This document shows, piece after piece, positions 9,102-16,641 of a stretch of DNA of 64,000 nt; position 1 is the stretch's first letter, and the number at the start of each line of letters is the position of its first letter. The notes under the pieces were generated by a model. It ran no database searches. It saw only the letters and a list, made by a program, of their open reading frames with translations, and was not told the DNA's origin. This stretch comes from Phycisphaerales bacterium UBA6054 (GTDB taxonomy: Bacteria; Planctomycetota; Phycisphaerae; Phycisphaerales; UBA1924): positions 1 to 64,000 of the forward strand of contig DIYM01000017.1 of the NCBI GenBank assembly GCA_002429045.1. The letters are read 5' to 3'. A program made the position numbers and the translations under genes.

Positions 9102-9124
9102 GGCGGCAGACGAGCCCTGCCGCC
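9102..9124. terminator. Hairpin between convergent genes
   Basis: GGCGGCAG and CTGCCGCC form an eight base-pair stem with a 7-nt loop, filling the 79-nt gap between aspS and the convergent membrane protein gene. There is no T tract on either side, so it may be only a weak terminator or RNA-stabilising hairpin. Confidence 0.4.
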
Positions 9125-9127
9125 AGC

Positions 9128-9889
9128 TCATCCCGCCGGGTCCATGCGCCGGCTGTCGGTGGTGTAGGGCTGCTGCCCGGTCAGAACGCGGTCGTAGAAC
9201 AGCATCCAGCCCCGGGCCTGATCGAGGGGCATCTCCTCGTTCGATGATGGAACCGTTCCGTCATCGAAGATCAACTGGATGCGCCCCGATCCGAGTTCTC
9301 TCCGCGAGTACGACCCGCCATCGATCTCGCCGACCAGCAACTCTGTGACGACATCACCGCCCCGCTCTGAGGCCTCTCGCGCCATCGCCCGGAGCTTGAG
9401 CGATCCGTCCTCGTAGAACTCGATGATCTGGCCGGTCAGACGCCCGTCCTTGTGGGTCATGCCGCGTTTGATACCCCCGCCCGGGTGGAGCTCGACCGAG
9501 GGCCCCTGCAGCTTGCCGTCGACGACACAGCACAGCAGCCTCGGCGAGCCGTTCGGGTGCATCGCGTTGAGATATCCGGAAAACACCGCGTCGGACTCTC
9601 CGACCAGGTACAAGCCGGACCGGAACACGACGCCCTCGAACGGCGTGGTCTCTCCCGCCTCGAACAGCCCAACCAGCCGGTCACGGTCCTGCCCCGGCGT
9701 GCCGTTGGTCAGGTCGACGCCCTGCTGCGCAGCCGACAGCACCACCGACGGGCTCGGATCCGACTCCGGCGCGGTCGCGGCGGGGCGGGCCCGTACCGCG
9801 TACAGCACAGCCGCTCCGGCGATCGCGATGACCCCCACCCCGATGATGACCCGGACCGTGTCCGCCGAACCCTCGCCGTAACTCATCAT
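9128..9889 (-). CDS. Membrane-anchored MORN_2-repeat protein
   Basis: After a 12-residue N-terminus comes one hydrophobic segment (residues 13-33), then an extracytoplasmic domain. Residues 95-160 contain two or three MORN-variant repeats of the YwqK type, recognisable from the AMHPNGSPRLL, HPGGGIKRG and FYEDGSLKLRA patterns. Such repeats are common in secreted proteins and have no assigned activity. The minus strand reads GGGAGG a few bases before two consecutive ATG codons, at 9889 and 9886. The second has the better spacing, so the true N-terminus may be one residue shorter. The Cys-Cys pair near residue 103 is unusual for such repeats. Confidence 0.7.
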   Translation of the reverse strand: MMSYGEGSADTVRVIIGVGVIAIAGAAVLYAVRARPAATAPESDPSPSVVLSAAQQGVDLTNGTPGQDRDRLVGLFEAGETTPFEGVVFRSGLYLVGESDAVFSGYLNAMHPNGSPRLLCCVVDGKLQGPSVELHPGGGIKRGMTHKDGRLTGQIIEFYEDGSLKLRAMAREASERGGDVVTELLVGEIDGGSYSRRELGSGRIQLIFDDGTVPSSNEEMPLDQARGWMLFYDRVLTGQQPYTTDSRRMDPAG

Positions 9890-10058
9890 GGACCTCCCAT
9901 CAAGCCAAGAACGGCAATGCCGTCCGCCGCCAAGACAAACACGTAGTCGGCGGAGACACTCCACGCTTTCACCCCCCCACCCTACACGATTCCGCACAAC
10001 GGAGTCTCGTATGTTCACGGCATGACGCTGGATAGCATGGCCGAAGGAGGATCCGAGC

Positions 10059-10319
10059 ATGCTGCCCCCGACTCGCAAAGACGAACGCCTCGCCATGCCC
10101 AAACGCCGGGGCATCGGGACCGATGGCGGCCCGGGCTGCCGCGGTATATGGCTCGACCGGGGGGAACTCGACGAGGTCATCCAGCGATCCACCCGCGATG
10201 CCGAGCCGCCCCGCCTGAGCGGGCACGACCGCCCCCACCACCCGTCACCTGGCGGCAGCGAGTACACCAAGCACAAGCGCCAAAGCCCGACGCTCTGGCT
10301 CAAAGAGATCTTCGACTGA
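10059..10319 (+). CDS. zf-TFIIB-like small protein with degenerate zinc site
   Basis: The 86-residue protein keeps the signature CRGIWLDRGELDEVI and the C-terminal basic KHKRQS...WLKEIFD of the small zinc-ribbon proteins annotated as transcription factor zinc-finger proteins. In normal members two CPxC pairs bind zinc. Here the first pair reads PPTR and the second reads GPGC, so three of the four Cys ligands are missing. The DNA shows no frameshift that would restore them. A strong GAAGGAGGA site precedes the ATG, so the gene is probably expressed. The function of the family is not known. Confidence 0.7.
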   Translation: MLPPTRKDERLAMPKRRGIGTDGGPGCRGIWLDRGELDEVIQRSTRDAEPPRLSGHDRPHHPSPGGSEYTKHKRQSPTLWLKEIFD

Positions 10320-10386
10320 GCATCGCGGCGAACGTACGACGCGAACCGAAGCACATCACTCCCAATCACCAGCCCGGAGGCCGCCC

Positions 10387-10767
10387 ATGCCCAAGGTCAC
10401 CGTCATCGCCGGTCTCGTTCTCATCGCCCTCGGCCTCCTCGGCTACTTCGTGTTCGGGGGTGACGACCCCCACATCACGGCGCTCATCCCCGCCTTTGTG
10501 GGCGTGCCGATCGCCCTTCTGGGTCTGGTCGCGTTCAGCAGCGGCGCACGCAAGCACGCGATGCACGTCGCAGCGGTGCTCGCGGTGCTCGGGTTCCTCG
10601 CGCCGCTCGGGCGCTTGATCCCCAAAGCCACCAGCGGGGAACTCGAAGCGAACCCCGCCACGTTCATCAACGTCGGCATGTCGGCGACGTGCCTCGTCCT
10701 CGTGCTGCTCTGCATTCGGAGCTTCATCGCTGCCCGCAAGGCGTCCAAGTCCCAGGCGGGTGTTTGA
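10387..10767 (+). CDS. Four-pass membrane protein, conserved hypothetical
   Basis: Hydrophobic segments lie at about residues 5-22, 29-50, 58-76 and 96-113, separated by short loops, which gives a 126-residue integral membrane protein. The pattern LIPAFVGVPIALLGL followed by ARKHAMH resembles a membrane family I have seen annotated only as hypothetical in planctomycetes; this is from memory of the family, not a search. A GGAGG site stands at the proper distance from the ATG. The stop codon is one base from the stop of the convergent PhzF-like gene. It could be co-transcribed with the small zinc-finger-like gene 67 nt upstream. Confidence 0.6.
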   Translation: MPKVTVIAGLVLIALGLLGYFVFGGDDPHITALIPAFVGVPIALLGLVAFSSGARKHAMHVAAVLAVLGFLAPLGRLIPKATSGELEANPATFINVGMSATCLVLVLLCIRSFIAARKASKSQAGV

Positions 10768-10768
10768 G

Positions 10769-11581
10769 TCAACCCGCCGGCGTGATCTGCCCGCGGAGAT
10801 AGGTGACCGCGTGCCCCGAGATCTCGATCCGCCCGGGCCGGTCCTCGGGCAGGTGCAGCCACAGCTCCCCCCCGCGTTTGGCGACCTGGTGAGCGGTCAG
10901 TCGTCGCTTGCCCAGCCGTTCGCTCCAGTAGGGCCCGAGCATGGTGTACAGCGAACCGGTCACGGGGTCCTCGTCGATCCCCACGGCCGGCGCGAACAAC
11001 CGAGCCACAAAGTCATGCCCCGCGCCCGGCGCGGTCACGCCGACGGCGCGGACGCCCTCGATCCCCGCCAACGCCGGGAAGTCGGGCCTGAGTTCATGGA
11101 CGTGCCGCTTGTGCCCGTAGACGCAGATCAGGTCGTACGAGTGGTACACCTCGTCGGGCATGATGCCGAGGGCCCCGGCGAGCCCCGCGGGCGGGTCGAT
11201 ACGCTCGATGGGGATGGTCGGGAAGTCCAGGGTGATCAGCCCGTTCTCGCCGCGGGTGACGGTGAGGACGCCCGACGAGCGTGACCTGAACCGGATGGCG
11301 TCGAGCTCGCAGCCGAGCTCGTTCCAGAGAACATGCGCCGTCGCGAGCGTCGCGTGCCCGCAGAGCGCGACCTCGGCCGCGGGGGTCATCCAGCGGAGCT
11401 CGTAGTCCGCGTCATCGCCCGCCCACGGCACGTAGAACGCGGTCTCGGAGAGGTTGTTCTCCTGCGCGATCGCCTGGAGCACGGCGTCATCGAGCCAGGC
11501 ATCCAGCGGCACCACGGCGGCGGGGTTGCCGTCGAAGGGACGGGCGGCGAAGGCGTCGACTTGAAACAGTTCTGTCACCAT
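10769..11581 (-). CDS. PhzF-family isomerase/epimerase
   Basis: The 270-residue protein has both halves of the diaminopimelate-epimerase-like PhzF fold. QVDAFAARPFDGNPAAVV opens the protein. Glu46 in NNLSETAFY is the catalytic acid of the family, CGHATLATAH follows near residue 75, and DPVTGSLY with its Gly-Ser loop lies near 210. PhzF itself isomerises trans-2,3-dihydro-3-hydroxyanthranilate in phenazine synthesis. No phenazine genes are nearby, so this is probably one of the many orphan members of unknown substrate. It lies 34 nt after the gene encoded at 11616-12926 on the same strand and may be its distal partner. Confidence 0.88.
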   Translation of the reverse strand: MVTELFQVDAFAARPFDGNPAAVVPLDAWLDDAVLQAIAQENNLSETAFYVPWAGDDADYELRWMTPAAEVALCGHATLATAHVLWNELGCELDAIRFRSRSSGVLTVTRGENGLITLDFPTIPIERIDPPAGLAGALGIMPDEVYHSYDLICVYGHKRHVHELRPDFPALAGIEGVRAVGVTAPGAGHDFVARLFAPAVGIDEDPVTGSLYTMLGPYWSERLGKRRLTAHQVAKRGGELWLHLPEDRPGRIEISGHAVTYLRGQITPAG

Positions 11582-11615
11582 TCACAGGCTGCCGATCCAT
11601 CCGGCTTCGCAGATG

Positions 11616-12926
11616 TCAAAGCTGGTCCGCACGACCGACGTCCCCCACGAGCACCAGCGGGCTTGGCTTGTTCTCGATGTCCGAGTCGGGCAGCCGAGGC
11701 GATCCCCGGCCCTGCCCCTCTTGATCTGAGCTGGGCGTTTGTTCTCGGATGGCCTTACGCACGCCCTCGACTTCATCGCACAGCCTCTGCCGAGCATCAC
11801 CCTTGCGCTCGTTGACGAGATGCTTCATGATGGCCGAGATCGCATTGGGCAATCGCGGCCTGTAGTAAGCCCTGTTCGAGTCTGGGTAGAACTCCGGGCG
11901 AGTAGCGAGCCAGAGCCATTGGCTGTTGTGCGAATCCGCAGGATGATCTAGGCTGACGATCGGGATGCCGTGGAATCGCGCAACGCTCCGGGAGGCTCTG
12001 AGCATCACGATCATCGAGGCGAGCCATTGGAACTGCCCGAACGCCGTTCGGTATCCATCGATCTGACGAACCCGATCGATGAAGCACTTCCACGTGTTGT
12101 AGGTGTCAACAATCTGGGGCCCGGACATCCCATCTAACGTCTTGATCCCATAGCACTTTCTCGCCACGCCGAGCCCCAGCTGCTCATGGTTCATGAGGTG
12201 GCCCCAGACGAAAGAGAAGAGCGGGAAATAGTCCATGATGGTTTTGACCAACTCCGGGTTCACCCGGGGGCGCCCGTGAGCTCGTTGGACCACCGCGTGG
12301 GTCGGGGAAGCGATCACCTCGATCACCCGGTCATACTCCCTCCAGAACGCGTCTGAGTCCTGCTTGATCGCCGGGTGTTCCTTGGCGACCCGGAAGCGGA
12401 TCGCGGCATCAAAGAGCTCCATCCTCGGGCGGCGGCGATGGCGGTACATCCACGCGAGGTCGGCCATGAACTCGTTCTCGTCCTTGCGGAACACTTCAAC
12501 GGTGTGCCGCAGGTGATCCAGTGTCCTCCAGCGCACCGACTGCTTGTCGTCTGCGATCTGTTTGATTCTCCCGAGCACGCTTTGGCGGAGCGCCACAAGG
12601 GCACCGAGCACAATGATCGGGATCGTCAGCGGAGCAGCGAGGTAGGTATCCGGCAGTTCGATGAGTCGCGGCGCAACCCAGTCCCGCCCGCCTCCGGAAC
12701 GGATAAACCAGTCCCCTCGGGCGAGCATCGACTCAACCGGCGTCTTCGTGACGGCGACAAACAGGGGCCAGACCAGCACGAGCAGCACCGAGGCCCCGAC
12801 GAGAGACAGGAGCGTCCATCCCCAATACTCGCCGAGGAACCTCTTCCATCGACGCCTTTGGCTCGAGGCTCTGTCTTGCTGCCGGATTTCGCTGGCGATC
12901 TCGTACAGCGGCCCACGCGGTGTCAC
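11616..12926 (-). CDS. Two-pass membrane protein of unknown function, coupled to hppD
   Basis: The GTG start overlaps the hppD stop codon as GTGA, which implies translational coupling. The 436-residue product has a basic N-terminus, hydrophobic segments at about residues 35-60 and 98-116, and a long cytosolic domain rich in Arg, Trp, Tyr and His with a VRWRTLDHLRHTVEVFRKDENEFM helix-like region. The C-terminal 50 residues are polar. I recognise no family. The base composition is somewhat less GC-rich than hppD, with more AT third positions, so the gene may be a later insertion into the tyrosine-catabolism transcript. Confidence 0.6.
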   Translation of the reverse strand: MTPRGPLYEIASEIRQQDRASSQRRRWKRFLGEYWGWTLLSLVGASVLLVLVWPLFVAVTKTPVESMLARGDWFIRSGGGRDWVAPRLIELPDTYLAAPLTIPIIVLGALVALRQSVLGRIKQIADDKQSVRWRTLDHLRHTVEVFRKDENEFMADLAWMYRHRRRPRMELFDAAIRFRVAKEHPAIKQDSDAFWREYDRVIEVIASPTHAVVQRAHGRPRVNPELVKTIMDYFPLFSFVWGHLMNHEQLGLGVARKCYGIKTLDGMSGPQIVDTYNTWKCFIDRVRQIDGYRTAFGQFQWLASMIVMLRASRSVARFHGIPIVSLDHPADSHNSQWLWLATRPEFYPDSNRAYYRPRLPNAISAIMKHLVNERKGDARQRLCDEVEGVRKAIREQTPSSDQEGQGRGSPRLPDSDIENKPSPLVLVGDVGRADQL

Positions 12927-14119
12927 AGATTGCCCCGCCGCTCCTGCTCGAGTTCGAGCGCCTCGAACAGCGCCTTGAAGTTGCCCTTGCCGAAGCTCTG
13001 GCTCCCGCGCCGGCTGATGATCTCGAAGAACAGCGTCGGGCGGTCCTGCAGCGGCTTGGTGAACAGCTGGAGCAGGTAGCCCTCGTCGTCGGCGTCCACC
13101 AGGATGCCCAGGTCCTTGATCCGCTCGTGGTCCTCCTTGACCGCCTCGTGCCCGTGGTCGGTCAGCGTCTTGTTGACGCGGTCCCACACGGCTTCGTAGT
13201 AGGTGTCGGGCAGGCTGAGGAAATCCACACCGCGGGCGCGGAGGGCGGCGACCGACGCCAGTTCGTCGTCGGTCCGGAGCGCGAGGTGCTGGACGCCGGG
13301 CGTCATGCTGTGCCACTCCAGGTACTCCTGGATCTGGCTCTTCTTCTTGCCCTCGGCCGGTTCGTTGATGGGCATCTTGATCAGGTTGTTGCCGCTGGCC
13401 ATCACCTTGGACATCAGGGCCGAGTACTCGGTCGAGATGTCGGCGTCGTCGAAGTGCTTGAACATCTTGAACTCGAGCACATTCTCGTACCAGTCCACCC
13501 AATAGTTCATCTTGCCCTCTTCGACGTTGCCGACGAGGTGATCGACGAACATGAGCCCGGCGGGGTTGGCGGTGTTGTACGCGTTCACGGGCGAGTCGAT
13601 CTTCTTGAAGACGGGCATGAACTCGGCGTCGCCGCGCTTGATGTTCTCGAGCGCGTAATGACCGGTGCGGGAGACGAAGGTGTGGATCACACGCCCGTAG
13701 GTCTTGATCGACGCGACGGTCACCGTGCCTCTGTCGTCCCTGATCTCGCGGGGCTCCTGGGCGGGCTCGGCGCCGTTGGCGACGGCTCGCTCGTACGCCG
13801 CCCGGGCGTCCTCGACGGTGAACGCGACATCCTTGACGCCGTCGCCGTAGAGCTTGATCTCCTCGGCCGCGGGGTGCGTGTCGTTGAGCGGGCTGGTGAG
13901 CAGCAGGCGGATGTTGCCCTGGGTGAGCAGATAGTCCGCCTCATCGCGGCTGCCGGTCGTGAGGTCGGCGACCTGGGAGATGTTGAACCCGAAGGTGTGG
14001 GCGTAGAAATAGGCCGCCTGCTTGGCGTTGCCGACGTAGAACCGAACATGGTCCACGTCGATCAGTGCCAGCGGATCGGTCGTCACTGACGGTGCGGTCT
14101 GGGTGGACGCGGTGGTCAT
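12923..14119 (-). CDS. hpd: 4-hydroxyphenylpyruvate dioxygenase
   Basis: The 398-residue enzyme converts 4-hydroxyphenylpyruvate to homogentisate, the substrate of the dioxygenase encoded at 2134-3411. It has two vicinal-oxygen-chelate domains. The Fe(II) ligands are His194 in FVDHLVGNV, His278 in GVQHLALRT and Glu366 in LFFEIISRRG, followed by the QSFGKGNFKALFEALE tail helix that closes the active site. GGAGA stands 8 nt before the ATG. A TTGGAG-TATGAT promoter candidate lies about 70-100 nt upstream on the minus strand. Its stop codon overlaps the start of the next gene. Confidence 0.95.
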   Translation of the reverse strand: MTTASTQTAPSVTTDPLALIDVDHVRFYVGNAKQAAYFYAHTFGFNISQVADLTTGSRDEADYLLTQGNIRLLLTSPLNDTHPAAEEIKLYGDGVKDVAFTVEDARAAYERAVANGAEPAQEPREIRDDRGTVTVASIKTYGRVIHTFVSRTGHYALENIKRGDAEFMPVFKKIDSPVNAYNTANPAGLMFVDHLVGNVEEGKMNYWVDWYENVLEFKMFKHFDDADISTEYSALMSKVMASGNNLIKMPINEPAEGKKKSQIQEYLEWHSMTPGVQHLALRTDDELASVAALRARGVDFLSLPDTYYEAVWDRVNKTLTDHGHEAVKEDHERIKDLGILVDADDEGYLLQLFTKPLQDRPTLFFEIISRRGSQSFGKGNFKALFEALELEQERRGNL

Positions 14120-14190
14120 AACGGCATGTCTCCAAGCATCTTGGGCGGTTCGGTGCCGGCACGCCGGCGGGAGCCCAGGTCCCTGATCGG

Positions 14191-14220
14191 ATCATATCCG
14201 GAACAGGCCCCCTTCTCCAA
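14191..14220 (-). promoter_or_regulatory. Candidate promoter of hpd
   Basis: On the minus strand TTGGAG (14220-14215) and TATGAT (14196-14191) are separated by 18 nt, giving a leader of about 65 nt to the ATG at 14119. The match is reasonable at -10 and partial at -35. Confidence 0.4.
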
Positions 14221-14267
14221 GGCGCCACACCCCTCGCGGCCTGGCGAGCCCCGACGCCCGGACCGGG

Positions 14268-14273
14268 TATCCT
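14268..14273 (+). promoter_or_regulatory. TATCCT -10-like box, leaderless gmhA start
   Basis: TATCCT ends 7 nt before the GTG at 14281. A transcript from it would start on or next to the GTG, and no Shine-Dalgarno sequence is present. Confidence 0.4.
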
Positions 14274-14280
14274 GAAACCC

Positions 14281-14865
14281 GTGAGCGAGCAGACACCGCA
14301 CATCCAGGCCGAGTTCGCGGAAGCCGCGCGGGTCGCCGCGTTGCTGGCCGGGGATACCGAATCCGCCAACCGCGTCGCCAGGGTCGCCGAGGCGATCGCC
14401 GAACGGGTCCGCGCCGGGGGCAAGATCCTCGCGGTCGGGAACGGCGGGTCCTGTGCCGATGCCGTGCATTTCTGCGAAGAACTGACCGGGCGCTATCGGG
14501 ACGACCGCCCGTCGATCGCCGCCATCGCCTGCGCCGACGCGGGCCATATCACGTGCACCGGAAACGACTACGGGTTCGACAGGATTTTTAGCCGCTGGGT
14601 CGAGGGGCTCGCCCGCCCCAACGACACCGTCGTCGCCCTGTCCACCAGCGGCAAGAGCGCCAACATCATCGACGCGGTCCGGGCGGCCCGGGAGCGGGGA
14701 CTCTTCGTCGTCCTGCTGCTCGGCAAGGACGGCGGGCTCCTCCGCGATTCGGGCGACGAGACCTGGATCGTCCCCGGAGCGACCGCCGACCGCATCCAGG
14801 AACTCCACATGCTGATCCTCCACAGCCTGGTGGGCGCGATCGAGCGATCGATGGGATTTGTGTAA
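14281..14865 (+). CDS. gmhA: D-sedoheptulose-7-phosphate isomerase
   Basis: This SIS-domain isomerase of 194 residues makes D-glycero-D-manno-heptose 7-phosphate, the first step to the heptose of lipopolysaccharide core or other surface glycans. The phosphate loop NGGSCADA at residues 54-61 leads to metal ligands His63 and Glu67 of HFCEE. STSGKSANI is the second SIS loop, and RIQELHMLILH near residue 180 supplies the Gln and His of the metal site. The length is that of E. coli GmhA. The start is GTG, immediately after a TATCCT box. No other heptose genes are in the window. Confidence 0.92.
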   Translation: MSEQTPHIQAEFAEAARVAALLAGDTESANRVARVAEAIAERVRAGGKILAVGNGGSCADAVHFCEELTGRYRDDRPSIAAIACADAGHITCTGNDYGFDRIFSRWVEGLARPNDTVVALSTSGKSANIIDAVRAARERGLFVVLLLGKDGGLLRDSGDETWIVPGATADRIQELHMLILHSLVGAIERSMGFV

Positions 14866-14914
14866 AGCTAGGAACAACTCTCCGCTCTAGAAAGCCCGTT
14901 CGCGGCCGGGGCCA

Positions 14915-14920
14915 TACACT
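14915..14920 (+). promoter_or_regulatory. TACACT -10-like box, leaderless start
   Basis: TACACT ends 5 nt before the ATG at 14926, again with no ribosome binding site between them. Confidence 0.4.
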
Positions 14921-14925
14921 CAGCC

Positions 14926-16641
14926 ATGCAAGCCCGGATCATCATCGCGCTGCTGCTCGGCGTCATCCTCGGCGTGCCGTTCGCCATGACCGCCGGCGCG
15001 AGGCGTGACCACAACTCGGCGGAAGGCACCCCACGCCTGATCGTCGTCACTCCCCACGTGCCGCAGATCCGTTCCGAGTTCGGACGGGCCTTCGCCGCGT
15101 GGCACCGGGCGGAGTACGGCGAGCCGATCGAACTCGATTGGCGAACGCCGGGGGGCACCAGCGAGATCCGCAAGCAGCTCGATGCGATCTTCCAGAGCGC
15201 CGTCAAGTCGCTGGCCGAAGACGGGCTGATCCCCCGGGATGCCGATGACACCTTCCTCCTGCCGCCCGGCTCCGTCGAGTACGACCTTTTCTTCGGCGGC
15301 GGATCGTTCGACCACGGACAAGCCGCACGCCCCACGACCGTCAGTGCCACCGGACCCGGAGGCGAGGCGTTCACCGTGCGGATCCGCCAGACCGCGCCCG
15401 CCGACTTCACCCAGGACGAGCTCGACACGCTCTTCGGGCCCAACTCGATCGGCCCGCAACTGCTGTACGACCCCGAGCAACGATGGATCGGGACCGCCCT
15501 GTCCAGCTTCGGCATCGTGTTCAATCGCGACGTGCTCGAGCGCCTCGGCGTGCCCGTCCCGCAGACCTTCCGCGACCTCGGCAACCCGGACCTGATCGGC
15601 TGGGTCGCGCTCGCCGACCCGCGCCAGTCGGGCTCCATCACCACCACGTTCGATTCCATCCTCGGCAATGAGGGGTGGGAAGAGGGATGGAAGACGCTCC
15701 GCGCCATGTCCGGCGCGACCCGCTACTTCACCAACAGTTCCACGAAGCCGCCGATCGATGTGTCCCAGGGCGAGGCCGCGGCGGCGCTGGCGATCGATTT
15801 CTACGGGCGCGGGCAGGCCCAGGTCATCGCCGACTCGGGGGGCGGCGACCGCGTCGGATACACCGATCCCGCCGGGTCCGTGTACGTCGATGCCGATCCG
15901 ATCAGCCTCATCAACGGGGGCCCGCAGCCCGACCTGGCCAAACGCTTCATCCGGTTCATGCTCACCGAACAAGCCCAGGCGCTCTGGCAGTTCCGCGCGG
16001 GCGACCAATCCAACCCCACCGGGCCCGACGGCCAACCGATGGGGCCAGCGGAACACGAACTGCGACGCATGCCGGTGCGACGCGTGATGTACGAGAACCA
16101 CTTCGAAGCACTGACCGACAAGGTTGACCCGTTCGAGATCGTTTCGGACGTCCAGAACCCGGGCTGGCGCACGGGTGTGCAGGTGATGATGGGCTGCTTC
16201 GGTGTCGATCTCGCCGATGAATGCCGCGCCGCGTACACAGCGATCGCCAAGGCCGCCCGGTCGGGCGAGTTCGCCCCGGCGGAGATCGCCGCACTCGAAG
16301 CGAAGTTCTACGCGTTCCCAGAGACCGACATCCAGGCGACCGCCAACCTGCCGGGCTTCGGCGCGCTCTCGGAGCGAGCCAGCGAGATCGCCGCCGATCC
16401 CGCCCACCGCTGGGCGCCCGACCTGATCGAGCACGCACGGGCGATGCCCGCGGGCCCGGCCCGCGAAGAACTCCTCGCCTTCGCGATGCGCGATCACACG
16501 CTCCCGTTCACCGAATCCACATACCGCGCCGTGCGCAACGAGTGGCGCCAGCCGGGCCGCGAGGCCCGCCTCAAGATCGAGTACACACGTTTCTTCCGCG
16601 ATAACTACCGGGCGATCGTCCGCGAGGTCCAATCTCGATGA
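14926..16641 (+). CDS. Extracellular solute-binding protein (iron/AfuA type) with C-terminal extension
   Basis: A signal-anchor-like hydrophobic N-terminus (residues 4-23) precedes a periplasmic binding fold at about residues 35-350. It shows the type-2 binding-protein pattern: LIVVTPHVPQIRSEFGRAF, a TSSxG-like hinge replaced by LSSFGIVFN, NPDLIGWVALADPRQSG, and GGPQPDLAKRFIRFM near the end. These features resemble Fe(III) and thiosulfate/putrescine-like binding proteins. About 220 extra residues follow, with helical character and no recognised domain. No ABC permease or ATPase gene is adjacent: the next gene is pyruvate kinase, overlapping by ATGA. The ligand is unknown. Confidence 0.75.
   Translation: MQARIIIALLLGVILGVPFAMTAGARRDHNSAEGTPRLIVVTPHVPQIRSEFGRAFAAWHRAEYGEPIELDWRTPGGTSEIRKQLDAIFQSAVKSLAEDGLIPRDADDTFLLPPGSVEYDLFFGGGSFDHGQAARPTTVSATGPGGEAFTVRIRQTAPADFTQDELDTLFGPNSIGPQLLYDPEQRWIGTALSSFGIVFNRDVLERLGVPVPQTFRDLGNPDLIGWVALADPRQSGSITTTFDSILGNEGWEEGWKTLRAMSGATRYFTNSSTKPPIDVSQGEAAAALAIDFYGRGQAQVIADSGGGDRVGYTDPAGSVYVDADPISLINGGPQPDLAKRFIRFMLTEQAQALWQFRAGDQSNPTGPDGQPMGPAEHELRRMPVRRVMYENHFEALTDKVDPFEIVSDVQNPGWRTGVQVMMGCFGVDLADECRAAYTAIAKAARSGEFAPAEIAALEAKFYAFPETDIQATANLPGFGALSERASEIAADPAHRWAPDLIEHARAMPAGPAREELLAFAMRDHTLPFTESTYRAVRNEWRQPGREARLKIEYTRFFRDNYRAIVREVQSR

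Noticed and set aside
12920..14089. Plus-strand frame of 389 codons opposite hpd
   Set aside because: hpd on the other strand has all iron ligands. This frame has a repetitive Leu/Val/Asp/Glu composition caused by the opposite coding strand.
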